From Carettochelys insculpta (lineage: Eukaryota > Chordata > Testudines > Carettochelyidae), in NCBI RefSeq assembly GCF_033958435.1, contig NC_134142.1:103056501-103120500 (forward strand): 64,000 nt of DNA, given 5' to 3'. How positions within the stretch are numbered: position 1 is the stretch's first letter; each line of letters opens with the position of its first letter. Of the stretch, positions 23,556-35,522 are shown one piece after another. Position numbers and translations under genes: made by a program. A model generated the notes under the pieces. The model had not been told where the DNA came from. It did not search any database and saw only the letters and a program-made list of their open reading frames with translations.

Positions 23556-24569
23556 GCCCATATCTTTTCTCCCCTTCTGTTAATACCTTCTAAAAACTCT
23601 CTGAAATCATATCACACTGCTAACTTCAAAAGGAATCCCCTGTCTGCAGGGCTATTGTACATGATAGGGGGCCTAATCAAAATTCAGGTTCCATACACAA
23701 CAGGAAAAAGCCCTGGAATGAAGTAGTCATGGGAAGGAAACTTATTAAGGTTAATTACTCTAGCACTGCCTCTGAAGATTTCTGTTCTCCCTCTGAATTA
23801 GTTCTTGAAGCTTGCTAACTGAAAATAAAATATAAGAGCACAGAGAAACCACATAAAAAGTATGAGAAATGTCACAATAACTGTTACCTATAGAGCTCCA
23901 CACTTCCCACAATGTCACAGTACCCTGACCTTAGGGGGGAGGCAAATACTGTTGTTAACCCATTTTACAGATGGAGAAACAGAGAATGTTGACACTGAAG
24001 TCAGTGTGTGCTGACAGTTCATGTAGACACCTAAGCTCACCGTACTCTATCTCGCTTTGGAACTGGAACAGCAAAGCTTCAGTAGCTCAGGTTTTCATAT
24101 GGGCTGTACAGTTCTGCCTTGGTAATTATGGTTTCACTGCTTCAATACCCAAGCTACCTAAATTAAAACTAGCTCAGGTATGTCCACATGGTATGACCCA
24201 GGATCACAAAAGTCACAGGAGACAATGTCCAAGCTCAGATTAACACTCAGGAGTTCATGGCTTGATTCAGATAAGCCCATTAGACTGTGACTCTCCATGT
24301 GCGTTATTTACCTTAAGCTTTATGCAACAGTGAAGACCTAGAGCCAATCACTTCAGATTTGCTGCACTATAAAAATGCCTTTATAATTTTGAGGTTCTGT
24401 TGTCCACTTATCTTTGGAGCAAGAAGCTGCCATGACAGTCAGTCATAATTCTTCCTGATTGTTGGTAGTAGTTGAGCAGCAGACCCCTTTTCGCTCTAAA
24501 AATATTGTGGGGGTTATTTTACCTTTTGATATTACTGGAAGAAACAATAATATCACCTAGTGGCTGTAC

Positions 24570-24700
24570 AATGCTATTCATCAATAGCTCTCAAAGTGCT
24601 GTACAAATGAGACCAGGATCTCCATTTTACAGACAGGAAAACTGAGGCAGAGCAGTGAAATGACTTGCTCAAGGTCACACTGCCTCCCCAGAGTAGAAAT
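24570..24700 (-). mobile_element. CORE/MIR-type SINE fragment
   Basis: 'ctcaaagtgctgtacaaatgag...ctccattttacagacaggaaaactgaggcagagcagtgaaatgacttgctcaaggtcac' is the inverted conserved core of a MIR/CORE-SINE. Confidence 0.75.
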
Positions 24701-24888
24701 AAATTGTACCTTAGTTACCAGAACTAGAAGAAATGTAAATTCCCCCTACACCAGTGTGTCCAACTCTCATGTTTTCATCAGGAGTCTAACATATTTAGTT
24801 TGTTTCTTAAAGATCCAGGTCCTGTAGGCAAGTGATTGGAAAAGAACCTAAAAAAAAATTCTCTCCCTCTTGCTTACAGAGAAAAGCT

Positions 24889-26130
24889 TGACAATCATAG
24901 AATCAGAACTGGAGGGAACCTCCATCAAGTCAGTCCCCTGCAGTCCAGTAGCATAGCCAAGGGTGGGCCTGAATGGCCTATGGCTCACACACTTATCATC
25001 CAAGTCAACTCCCATCGCAGCTCTGCACCTGCCCTAACACTTACCCTGCATTTCCCACCCAGCTCTGCTCAGCCAGTGCTGTTGCTGTGGAGCACAGTCA
25101 AGGCACAGAGGCTTGACCAGCTCCACCGCTCCAGTGAAGGATGGGAGGGAAGTTCAGGCCACGTGGGCTTGCCCTGCTCCACCTGCCCTGCACTACTGCC
25201 AAGGTCAGGGTACAGGGCTTGCTATGCTCTCCCTGTCGCAGAGCTCCAGCCATTGTGCTGGGCTGTGGGCTTGCTCTTCTCTGCTCATTCAGTGCTTTTG
25301 CCACGGATAGGGACTGGGGCACAAGAATTTGCAAGCCCCTGAGCAGAGCTGCCCTATCCAAAGGATGGTTCTGGGCAGCTGCCCCAGGCCAGGTACTTTG
25401 GAGGGCTTCACAATGACCACCTCAAGTGCCACACAGACGGGTCCCAAGGGAGCCCATGAGATTACCTGGGGGGCTGGTGCAGAGAGGTGGTTAGCCTCCC
25501 TCTCTCCTACATTCCTCTCCACACTGCTGGAGCTGGGCAATCCCACTCCCAGGCTGGACTGCCAGATGAAGTAGGGGACAGCAGTGCAGGTGGGTGCGTT
25601 TTTCTTCAAACCCCTTCCTGTTTTTTCAGGGTCCCTGGCCAGAGCCTCTATCTCCCCTCACTCCTGGGTGATTGGGGGGAGGTGCCCCTGCCCTCCTGTC
25701 ATGGCCTGCCCACCCAAGTGTCCCAGTGTGCCTATGCCACTGCTGCACTCATGGCAGGACCAAGCACCATCTAACCATCCCTGACAGGTGTTTGTCTAGC
25801 CTGCTCTTAAAAATGTGCAGTGATGGAGACTCCATAACCCCCCTCCTCCACCCTCAGGCAATTTATTCCAGCGTTTAACAACCCTGACAGTTAAGAAGTT
25901 TTTGCTAACGTTCAACTTTAACATCCCTGGCTGCAATTTAAGCCCATTGCTTCTTGTATTATCACCAGAGGTTAAGGAGAATATTTTTTTCTTTTTCAGC
26001 CTTTTAAAACACAATATTACTGGAGAGCATCCAACGTGTTCAAAATGCAAATTCAAAGGTACCCACAAGTGGTTTTTAATGCATGTAATGATCTTTAAGA
26101 CAGTCTCTTGCCTTTTGTGATCTTTGAATG
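24889..26130 (-). mobile_element. CR1 LINE 3' end, split by a hAT insertion
   Basis: The 3' terminus reads 'aatcatagaatcagaactgg' at 24889. The body resumes at 25751 ('atggcaggaccaagcaccatctaacc') and continues to about 26130. The translated minus-strand part shows the CR1 C-terminal signature 'IFSLTSGDNTRSNGLKLQPG' and 'LTVRVVKRWNKLPEG'. Compared with the intact copy at 42563 it is interrupted by 797 bp of foreign sequence. No complete reading frame; 5' truncated, as usual for CR1. Confidence 0.88.
24946..25742. mobile_element. hAT-type transposon nested in CR1
   Basis: The ends are CAGTAGCATAGCC and inverted CAGTGGCATAGGC. Target duplications are ctgcagtc (24938-24945) and ctgcactc (25743-25750), 7 of 8 identical. 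GC-rich interior with overlapping short frames on both strands (for example 24836-25342 plus), none with transposase motifs, so non-autonomous. Confidence 0.85.
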
Positions 26131-26867
26131 CTTGGGGTAGTAATTCCAGTATGTGCAACTGAAGGAAAACATCAGATGCATGTAGAAATGAGGGGGGAGA
26201 TGCTGGATGAGTCTACAGGGAAAGTACATTAGGAACACAGGGTATACTTACATTTTGCGTGTTTCTTGCTTGTAAGAAGGAAACGGCACAAACCTATATG
26301 GAGCAATTCCTCAGCTTCCAGCCTGGTTGGTCACTTGTATAAATGTAACAAACAGGCAAATGAAAGTAGCCACAGGACCAAATGATTCTATGTTAGCATG
26401 AACAGAGCCTGCTTATTCCATGAGGTGTTTTTATGCTGACAGAAATAAATAATCTCCTGAGAGCTTTTTTTTCCTCATTCAATGAGATCAACAAAAATGA
26501 ATCATACACTGTGCCTCAAATACAGCCAACAGCACAATGAGGTTTCTAATACTAGAGAGGAACAATCTTTGCTGTAATTGTACTGGGCATAAGATGAATG
26601 TAAGAAGACAATTTCAACACACAAACACAACTGCACCATTTTTCAGCAGGGAGATACGGTTGAAAAAACAGCAACTCATTCCTCAGCTTTCTAACATTAG
26701 CAACTGGGAGAGAATAAAGGCTACAGGCATTGGCTCATATACCTTGTGTTTCTGAAATTTTTCATAACAATCTAGAAGCTGTACAACTAAAGGCAAGTGA
26801 GACTTGGAAATACTAAATTTCTTCCCAAAATATAATACAGAAAGGAAAGAAGCCAGACAGAAGCGTA
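26131..26867. other. Unassigned sequence
   Basis: No gene or repeat family recognised. Confidence 0.45.
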
Positions 26868-27060
26868 CAGCACGCATACAGAATGTAACACTAATCAATT
26901 TCAACAGAGACTTTTCAGTTTTCATTTCTGTGACAGTGAATTGTATAAATGGCTCTAAAGCACTAAACATGATTAAATCAAGCTCACTGCCACAAAGGAA
27001 ACATATCTAAGACTATGTCTCTTGAAATTCCTGTTAATACACTATAAGATTAAGGTATGA
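26868..27060. repeat. Local direct duplication, copy 1 (empty site)
   Basis: 'cactaatcaatttcaacagagacttttcagttttcatttctgtg' through 'cttgaaattcctgttaatacactataagattaaggt' matches 29864-30040 plus 30480-30496 at roughly 85-90% by eye, in the same orientation about 3 kb away. This copy lacks the MITE. Confidence 0.85.
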
Positions 27061-29239
27061 CAACAGCTGCAAAACTTGGCAGACGCAAGAGAATCAAGTA
27101 TATCACAGTGCTGTGATGCTGTTACTTAGGACATGGCATAAGAGACGAGCAAGTGTCTGATTTCTATTGGGGGTGAGGGAGCTCTTGATTACATGCATAT
27201 AAACACAACATGTTGTATAACCCATCCTTTTGAATATGTGTTTGCATAAATATACCCATATACATGCATTCCCCTCACCCCCACAAAGTCTGGAATACAT
27301 TGTGATATATCTACAAAATAACACTCATACTTTATCTAGTCATGTATATAGAAATGTCCATTATGAAGTTAAAGAGGTACATACTCCATAAATAGGTATA
27401 AATCATTTAACTTTATATACATAAGTCAATGTGGGTGGCATTCAATGCATTGGTTTTTCAGTTCACAAACCTTTCAAGGATTATCTCTTATGATTGTTTC
27501 TCTCACACTAAAGCACTGGAGTAACAGTTCTATAAGCATATACATCCAGTCCAAAGTATACAATGTACAGCTTTAACATTGGTTTTATACGCATGGGGTT
27601 ATTTTTATTTATTTATTTATTTTTTATTTCAAGCTAAGCCTAAAAAGACTAGCAAGTCACAGTCATGAATTGTGCTCAGTTCTCTTTGTGCAAATTACCT
27701 TGTACACACATAGAAAGCAAATTCATGGGACAAAATATTACCATTATCCATTCGGTGGTTGAGGAAGACAAAAATGTAGATAGCTGCATCTGAACACAAA
27801 ACACAGTCTGAACATTTCTAACTGCCTCAGTGGGGCCCATAATACATGATGTTTTACAGCTCTATGTTGCACATTTGTTACACAGAATTTTTCAGATTTC
27901 TTGTCTGAAAGCATTACTGTTCCACCACAGCCTAGACACCAGAAATCCTGACAATCTGCACATCTTAGGCACTATAATTTTTACTTATTTCATTTCCAGG
28001 TACCAACTCTGAATGGAAACCTACAAGCAAATGCTTTTTTTCATAGGTCTGTATGAACAATTGTCTCACTTGTCACGGTATTTAAAACTAAACAAAGTGT
28101 TTTCTGAACAAATACAGGAAATATCTGTATGGAACTAGCTAACAATTCTCCTCATATCAAATAATTAAATAATTATCTTGTGCTACCCTGCTAAAATAAA
28201 CCCACTTTCTGAGGGAAACATTCTAATTTTCAACAAGCATCTAGTCTAAGAGCCCTGGTTATATCTTTAAAAGACCTATATTCCTGAAGTATCATTCAAA
28301 TTTTAAGGGCAATAGGTGATCTCCAAATCAGTTTCTAATTGCTTTGCTTTGTTTATCATACCAAAAAGACATAAAGTAAAATAATTAAGACTTAGAATAC
28401 CTGTCATAACTCCACCGACTGTACGACATTGTCCTGTTGCTGCCAGCACCATCCATTCTCTAGGTGTTAGCTACGGCGCTTCTATTATCACTTGCTTCTT
28501 ATCACACAGCCACTGATTGTCTATAAGAATTAATGAGCAGGACAGACAAAAAGGCTGTTTTACAAAAAAGGCACCAGTCTTTGAAAACCAAGCGACTGCA
28601 AGGATGCTGAATGAGACCTACAGCCGTGCAAGGTGGGACCAGAATTAAATGCACAGCCACTGATTCAGTTGGGGCACACAATCTAAGGAACATACCACTG
28701 TCTTTTCAGGAGGTGAGGACTGCTCTCAAGCTGTAGTTTATGTTCTGAGCAAACAACAGGAGGATGCTTTCAGCAGGTTGTCAGGCACCGCTGTGCTCAG
28801 GTGACATTAGTGTAATGATGCTTTTTGGCTTTAAAGATATTCTGTAAATGAGGATGAGGAGAAGTGGTTCACATACCTCCTGCTACAGCACAATATCTTT
28901 TTTATTTATTCTTGTTTCCACAGATACAGCTCCATCTTTCTGACATCACCCTCCTTCTGCCCAATAGTCTAATCCCTGAGTCTTTCAAACATTATCCTTC
29001 AGACAAACAATAATCAAATCCTCTGCGTAGAGAAGTACAGACCTCTCAGCCTCACTGTCAGCATTCAGTGTGTCAGCTTTGCAAAGATCACCAACCCTGC
29101 TGGCAGAAAGAGCCCAGTCAGTTAAATGTATCTAAAGAGTGACAGTGTGATCCATTTCAGAGGAAAAGAGCCAGTTTATAGGGTCCTGATTCAAAGTCCA
29201 CTGAGGTCAGAGGAGCATTAGGCCCTCACTCACCATACA
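27061..29239. other. Unassigned AT-rich sequence
   Basis: No open frame or repeat family recognised apart from a TTTA tract. Likely intronic or intergenic. Confidence 0.5.
27602..27629. repeat. (TTTA)n-like microsatellite
   Basis: Imperfect tttattta repeats with a T run. Confidence 0.85.
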
Positions 29240-29627
29240 TCAGCTCTCACCCTTCTGGGATAACTGTGGAAATTCTTTAAATGTGTGACACGTTACATTT
29301 CCGTCACTTGTTTCATACCGTGTAAGCATGGTATGCAAGAGGCAGACCTTCCCATGTTTCCTCCAGTACAGAGTCAGCCCATTTGTAGTAGTCTGCGGTG
29401 TCTGCCTCAGGATGGAAGAAGATTCCATTCTACCACGAGATTCAGCTTTGCAAATGTGTAATATTTACTACAACGTGAACATCTCCATTTGCAGAAACTG
29501 GTAATTTCTGAACATTTGCTTCTGAAAGTGAGCCCTGTAAATCAGCAGTGTCTTGCTCCTCGCTGGGCTTGCTGATTAACACTAAGTCATTGCAAGGAGT
29601 GAGATCAGGCCAGTGGATCTCACGCAT
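29240..29627 (-). other. Two adjacent short frames; possible exon or pseudogene remnant
   Basis: A 61-codon frame (29627-29442) and a 62-codon frame (29428-29240) lie end to end in different phases. Both have unusually even amino-acid composition, and a third frame across 29395-29300 also reads without stop into a weak donor (acg|gtatga). No family recognised, acceptor context poor. Listed only as a place to run a protein search. Confidence 0.15.
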
Positions 29628-29863
29628 CGCTCATCAGGAATAACCATTTACCATGAGCACAAATGGCATTTCCTCCCCCTCGCCACACCTTCATTACAGT
29701 TTCTAGTGCCAATGTTAATGATGCTATGCAGAAAGCTGGATTTCAATAACTAAAATGAATTTGTAAAGAGCATCTTAAAATGCCGTTCAGCTCTGAGTAA
29801 AAGCAGCCTGCCTTTGAGGCCCACAAAGTCTACAAAATAAGCTTTTTCTGCTCCTTGGGTTTT

Positions 29864-30496
29864 AGCACACATATTGAATAAAACACTAATCAATTTCAAC
29901 ACAGACTTCTCAGTTTTCAATTCTGTGGCAGTGAATTGTATAAATGACTCTAAGCACTAAACATTAATTATATCAAGCTCACTGCGACAAAGGAAACCAT
30001 CTAAGACTATGTTCTCTTGAAATTCCTGTTAAAATGCTATGGCCACGTCTACACTGCTCCTCCCTTTCAGAAGGGGAATGTAAAAGCAGTGGTTCAAAAA
30101 TGCTAATGAGGTGCTGATATGAAGATTCAATGCCTTATTTGCATAATGGCGGCCATTTGCCACATCGAAAGTTCTGTTCTCAAAATGCAAAATACCTGTG
30201 TAGATGGGGTTCCTTCAAAAGAAAGCCCTGGTTTTGAAAGCACCCTTTTTCCTGAAAAAAAAAATTAGGAAGAAGAGTGCTTTTGAAAGCAGAGCTGCCT
30301 GTTGAAGGAACCCCGCCTACACAGCTATTTTGCATCTCAAAAGCAGCACTTCTAATGCAGCAACTGGTCACCATTATACAAATGAGGCACTGATTATTCA
30401 TATCAGCACCTCATTAGCATTTTTGATCTGCTGCATTTACATGCCACTTTCGAAAGGGAGAGGCAGCATAGATGTAGCCTATAAGATTAAGGTGTG
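29864..30496. repeat. Local direct duplication, copy 2 (filled site)
   Basis: Same sequence as 26868-27060, interrupted after 'gttaaaatgctat' by the MITE at 30041-30479, then resuming 'tataagattaaggtg'. The pair defines the insertion boundaries and the duplicated tat directly. Confidence 0.85.
30041..30479. mobile_element. Palindromic MITE with TAT target duplication
   Basis: The left end ggccacgtctacactgct and inverted right end ggctacatctatgctgc form the TIR. The arms 'gctaatgaggtgctgatatgaa' and 'ttcatatcagcacctcattagc'-like sequence lie symmetrically about a centre near 30265 (A-run). Flanking tat (30038-30040, 30480-30482) is single in the empty copy at 27043. A further fragment of the arm ('cattatacaaatgagacgctgaatattcatatcagcat') lies at about 31517-31560. 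Confidence 0.88.
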
Positions 30497-30719
30497 AAAA
30501 TGTCTGGGATGTTCCCAGCTTCCATACCAACAGAAGATGGTCTCTCGTCATTTCCTCTGAAATAGCCTTGGACATAGACTTATTGCTAGGAAAGTGTGCA
30601 TGACTTTTTCTCAAGATCATGGGATATTCAGTGAGTTAACATGGCTTGTGAGAGGCCAACTTTGTTTAGTGGACTAAGCCTGGAGCTAAAAGAAAAACTT
30701 CTTGCATTCCACTTTCAGT

Positions 30720-31480
30720 TCTGATTTCCTCTCTGGGGCTGGCACACCTGGGGGGAATCACCCAGACCAGTAAGGGGTTGTGTCACTGGCTGTCATCTTG
30801 TCACTTCCCTGTCACACTGGCTGCCACTGTGCTGTGCAGCTTAGGCTCAGCGCCCTGACACCACCAGCCTGCTCCCAACACAAATGGCCTCACCTATTTT
30901 TCATCAGCCCACTTCTTCCCGGCAGGGTAACTGCAACAGTTCTTTTGCTCCCAAGTCTCCTCAAAATGGTCTCCCTTTCCGTGTTCAGTCACTCTTACTG
31001 GGTACTCACAGAGGTAGCACCACATTTGCTGTCTTCAAAGAGCCAGTACACATGACTTGTTCACTCAGCCGGGATTCTCCACCTTAATACACAGCACTGT
31101 GGAGCTCTGTAGTAAAACAAAGATTATTCTTAATTATTATTAAGAACACATTTATTAACAAAACAAAGATTTAAGTGCTTTTGAGTGAAAGAGACATGGA
31201 AGGGTAACAGGCAGAACACAATATGCTTTTCGTGTCTAAAATTGAATTTGAACAAAATATACATTTTGCCTAACACAGCCTCTTATGCTCATCAAATTGG
31301 TAGCAATCTCCAGCATGACAGATCATTGCAGACAGGATCCAGCCCTCACAGAATCCAAGTGCTGGTTTCTTTGTTCCATCTTAGGAGATGGAGAGGAGCA
31401 TGAATGTCTCTTTGTCCCCACCCTCTGCCATATTATACCAACATTCATAATCTGTTTTGAAAGCCAGAGGGCTTCCCGGG
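30720..31480. mobile_element. Unclassified repeat, possibly LTR-derived
   Basis: 'ttattattaagaacacatttattaacaaaacaaagatttaagtgctttt' and 'catgacagatcattgcagacaggatccagccctcac' resemble a common turtle repeat also suspected at 16940. No terminal or coding landmarks. Confidence 0.3.
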
Positions 31481-31713
31481 TATGCAGACTATACTCCCCA
31501 CATCATGAGTTTAAAGTCATTATACAAATGAGACGCTGAATATTCATATCAGCATATCATTCTCCCTTCATGCCCCCACTCCTGCATTGCTAGCTTGAGG
31601 GCTTTGTTTACTTTATATGTAAAATTATTTTTCATTGTCCTCTGCTCTCAAAGTGGTCAGACAAGTAAATACAGATACAAATGGAAATGGGCAACAAAGG
31701 ATGCATCACAGTA

Positions 31714-32331
31714 CAGGTTCAACTTCTCTAATCTGGAACTCTCTCGTTCGGCAAACACCATAATTAGAGTAACATAGTTCCCTAGGCTAATGCAGCACTT
31801 CATGAAGCAAATTCTGCGCCCCCATGGCAACTCCAAAGTGTTTAACTTTGAAGTGCCCGCTTGCATGTAGCCGCGGCTCACCTGCAGCCGCGGCTCACCT
31901 GCCGGTACTCCAAAGTGTCTGGGGTACTTCGAAGTCCCTTTACTCCGCAAAATTTTGAGGAGTAAAGGGACTTCGAAGTTCCCCAGGCACTTTGAAGTAC
32001 CATCAGGTTAGCTGCTGCTACATGCAAGCTGGCACTTCAAAGTTTAACACTTCAGAGTTGCCGCGGTGGTGAGGGTGGGGGTGGAATTTGCTTAATGAAG
32101 TGCTGCATATGCACCGCGGCACTTCATTAATAAACTCCCAACACCCTACTTACCATCCTGCCTTCGAAGTAGAGAGGTAGTGTAGACACAGCCAAAGTCT
32201 TCTAAGAGCCACGTAAGCAGAGGAAGTGTTGGTAATGCTGCAGGGTAATATTGTCCTCCTGTGGTCTGGCAAATTCTTGCATATGGCCCTGGTCAGGTCC
32301 CAAGCGTGCTGAATAAGAGAGGTTAAACCTA
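31714..32331. mobile_element. Tigger/pogo-like MITE, split by another MITE
   Basis: Starts TA|CAGGTTCAACTTCTCTAATC and ends ...gaggttaaacctaTA. The left part (31714-31784) and right part (32194-32331, 'aaagtcttctaagagccacgtaagcagagg') together match the complete copy at 12734, with foreign sequence between. Confidence 0.8.
31785..32193. mobile_element. Palindromic MITE nested in Tigger-like copy
   Basis: The right end ...tagtgtagacacagcc is the family TIR. The left TIR and adjoining tens of bases are missing. The interior is a long inverted repeat ('aatgcagcacttcatgaagcaaattc' against 'gaatttgcttaatgaagtgctgcat'; 'ctttactccgcaaaattttgaggagtaaag' at the centre near 31955). Confidence 0.75.
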
Positions 32332-32384
32332 TAGTGTCATAAGCAAGACAAGAGAAGTAATTCTGTTTTACTCTGCACCAAATA

Positions 32385-32822
32385 AGCCTCAACTGAGAGT
32401 ATTGTGTCTGGTACTGCGCACAGCTAGAGAAGGTCCAAACAACAAAATGATTAAAGGGCTAGAAAACATGACCCATAAGGGATAATTGAAAGAATTGTAT
32501 TTTGTTTAGTTGGGGAAAAGAGATGACAGCAAGAACATAACAGTTTTTAAGTACCTAAAGGGTGTTACAAGGAGGACGGAGGAAAAATTATTCTCAGCTT
32601 CTGAAGGTAAGAGAAGGAGCAGCTGGCTTAAATTGTAGTAAGGGAGGTTTAGATAGGACAGTGTCCAGAAGGTTATACACCAGAATAAATTGCCAAAGTA
32701 GGCTTTGAAATCTCCATCACTGAGATTTTTAAGAGCAGGTTAGACGACTATCTGTCAGGGATGATCTATTCTACATGGTGCTTGGTCATGCCATTAGTGC
32801 AGGGGACTGACTCACTGTGACT
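32385..32822 (+). mobile_element. CR1 LINE 3' fragment
   Basis: 'gactgcgcacagctagagaaggtccaaac', 'aagggctagaaaacatgacc', 'aagtacctaaagggtgttacaaggaggacggagg' and 'attgccaaagtaggctttgaaatctccatcactgag' follow the CR1 ORF2 C-terminal order seen on the minus strand at 42563-43070. Oriented plus. The final 'gattctat' tail is absent. Confidence 0.88.
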
Positions 32823-32837
32823 TGATTATCTTCTCTG

Positions 32838-32940
32838 CTCATTTTCTCAGAAACACTGATACTGACCACTGTCGGAAGACAAGATACTGGGCTACATGGA
32901 CATTCAGTCTGACCCAGGACAGCCATTCTTATAGTGAAAA
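32838..32940 (+). mobile_element. CR1-family 3' UTR end
   Basis: 'agacaagatactgggctacatggacattcagtctgacccaggacagccattcttat' is the 3' end of another CR1 subfamily; its inverse occurs at 55715. It directly follows the preceding CR1 piece. Confidence 0.75.
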
Positions 32941-33156
32941 GCCTGGTTGTTTTCTGTTTGTTCACAGGCTACAAAACATAACATCAGCAAGTATCCACAA
33001 TTTCACATATACTGTTGTCACATGTGATTCACAGTGCTATTAATGGCCAGAATGTTTGCAGTTTTTAAAGGATATATCACAGGACACCTTGTAAATGAAT
33101 ATCATGCAACAATATGTTAGGGTAAGAAGTAACTCACATCAAGTCCGACACATAGT

Positions 33157-33414
33157 GGGTGCGTTTACATTAGGAACTAACTTCGAAGTTAACTTGGAAG
33201 TTAGGCACTATATAGAAGTAGCCAGCAGAGAGCCTACACACATTTTCCCAACTTCAAAGTCCTTACTCCATTCCTGGGAATGGAGTAGTGCCCTGCTTCG
33301 AAGTTTAACTTCAACGTAAGGTGTGCATAGATGCTCAACTTCAAAGTTGCTTACTTCAAAATTGCACTTCGAAGTAAGCAACTTCGAAGTTACTTTTGTA
33401 GCATAGACACAGCC
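33157..33414. mobile_element. Palindromic MITE
   Basis: The ends gggtgcgtttacattag and inverted ggctgtgtctatgctac form the TIR. 'aacttcgaagttaactt' and 'aagcaacttcgaagtt' recur on both arms. Candidate 3-bp flanks agt/agc match at 2 of 3. Confidence 0.75.
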
Positions 33415-33529
33415 AGCATGGTGTATCCCCTGCCAGTTCACACTGATCAGTTCCCAAGGCCTGGTCACTACACCCAGCCTTTCTCCCTTTACCTGCCCCC
33501 AGTCTATAAAATTAGGATATTAGGGTCTA

Positions 33530-33625
33530 TGTAGTGCCCTGCACAGGTATATCTGGATCCAATCCATGATCCACAAAAATGGTCCACAGATACAAAGTGG
33601 ATATCCGCAGATTTGAGTAGCTCTA
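33530..33625. mobile_element. Fragment related to the 11794 hAT-like element
   Basis: 'gtagtgccctgcacaggtatatctggatcca...tccacagatacaaagtggatatccgcagattt' shares the tatccgc/ggatatcc words of the 11794-12294 element. Short and diverged. Confidence 0.35.
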
Positions 33626-35214
33626 CATATAAAATTCGGATGCGCATCCATCTTCAGGCCACAAAAATGGCTCATGCATATAAGCAGCTACAGCTTTACA
33701 ATATTTTTCATCAGAATGCATTCAAATGTGCCCAGTGGCTGGATACCTAACAGTTCCCAGATCCTGATTGTTACGACAGTTGATCCTGGCCCAAAAGAGT
33801 ATATTGGCAAATATATATGGATCTCAGCACAAACAACTGTGGATAGCTTCTGCTGCCATAGGGTGGCTAGGACTTGAAGATTTCTTCATACCCTTGCTCC
33901 CACTTTTGTTAGTACCCAAAGTATCACCTGACTAATTTCTGCCAGAATTCTGTGGCCAATGCTATGCACAGTGGTTTCATTAGAGTAAACAGGAATATGC
34001 AGTTTTAGAGGAATGAGCAAAAGAGAGTGCCTCACAGATTTACTTTGAAAATTGACTAAAAATGGCATCATGAGGCGCCTCTGCTTAGTGTTTGTCAATT
34101 GCTTCCATGCCAATCTGTTCAGTTTACAAGTACAACTGCATGCCAGCCTTGAAGATGATTTTAGAATCTGAAAGTCAAACTAGGTCCTTCCTGGCCCATC
34201 CTATTACCACCAGTAATAAAGATTCTTCAAGCCAAATGCTCTTCTCAGTCACATGTTCATTGTCTGTCACTGGAACTTGTCTTAGGGAATAGTTTTTCTC
34301 TCACTGATCCCCAAGCCAGTACAGAACCTCTACTGCACTAATAGGAGTGAAAGGAGTTAAAAATATTTATTCTTTGTAATACAATTTTACAGTATTGTCC
34401 TCATTATGAACCAGAGAGAACAACACTGATTATTTTGAGTGGAGAGAAAGAAAAAGTAAATGCAGCCTGAAACAGTTTTGACCTCATCACAAAACGAAAC
34501 CTTGGCAATTGCAGATTTGCTCCTGACATTTGTTTCCTTCAGGAAAAAGGACAACAGAATTTGTACGTCACATTTGATTGGAGAGTTTTAAAGCTAAGCT
34601 CTCCCTAGGTCATACCCAGGGCTGTTGGCCAACCATACAGTAAATCCTTGGTGCACATCTTGAACACTCTTTGGTGGTCTGTGCATCTCCTCTGTCAGTC
34701 AAAAATGTCCCAGATTTCAGTTCCACAGGACCCCAGGTGCAGCAGCTGATGCCCTGGGCCCTTTAAATTGCCACCATAGCTAACTGGTTGATGCAGCGCG
34801 CTCTGGGCAGCATGGAGGACTGGCTTACCTAGTCCCACCTCTTCAGCCTAAGGCCCCTCCCTTTCTGTGCAGCACAGAGCCCACCTCCCACTCCTGACCC
34901 AGAAACCCAAGCAATCCTGTCAGTGTCCCTGGTGCTGGGATAGCCATAGAATAAGCCACTGAATCACTGATCCTCAAGCTTGTGGTGATGGGACCATGAT
35001 GGCCTTCAAAAATTATTTACGCTAAACTAAACAAGGAATTTTCAGACATGAAGTAAAAAGATAATGAAACAGCAACTGGTGGCATTCAGTAGAGGATAAC
35101 ACACACAGAGGACAAGAAGGGTGACCAAGAACTCCTCTAGATAGAAAATTGTAATAGTCTCATCTACTTTAGGTCAGAGCATTGCTATACCTTGTACTAG
35201 TTCCACCACACTAT
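33626..35214. other. Unassigned sequence
   Basis: A GC-richer patch at 34720-34950 looks repeat-like, but I see no termini. No gene recognised. Confidence 0.4.
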
Positions 35215-35522
35215 TGAAACAAAAAGCAGTCAAGTAGCACTTTAAAGACTAGCAAAATAATTTATTAGGTGAGCTTTCATGGGACAGACCCACTTCTTCA
35301 GACCATAGCCAGACCAGAACAGACTCAATATTTAAGGCACAGAGAACCAAAAACAGTAATCAAGGAGGACAAATCAGAAAAAAATGATCAAGGTGAGAAA
35401 ATCAGAGAGTGGAGGGGTGCGGGGGGAAGGTCAAGAATTAGATTAAGCCAAGTATGCAGACAAGCCCCTATAGTGACTCCACCCCTCCACTCTCTGATTT
35501 TCTCACCTTGATCATTTTTTTT
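35215..35522 (-). mobile_element. Penelope-like 3' end with terminal hairpin
   Basis: The minus-strand reading is collinear with 23283-23555. The hammerhead-like segment lies at about 35301-35274 (ctgaagaagtggg...cccatgaaag; one stem pair is lost). At its 5' side the sequence 35378-35419 is repeated perfectly inverted at 35480-35522, a 42-bp stem around a roughly 60-bp loop. Confidence 0.6.

Noticed and set aside
24836..25342. 168-codon plus-strand frame, one of the longest outside the DIRS element
   Set aside because: Starts in CR1 sequence and runs across the boundary into the hAT insert, so it cannot be an ancestral gene.
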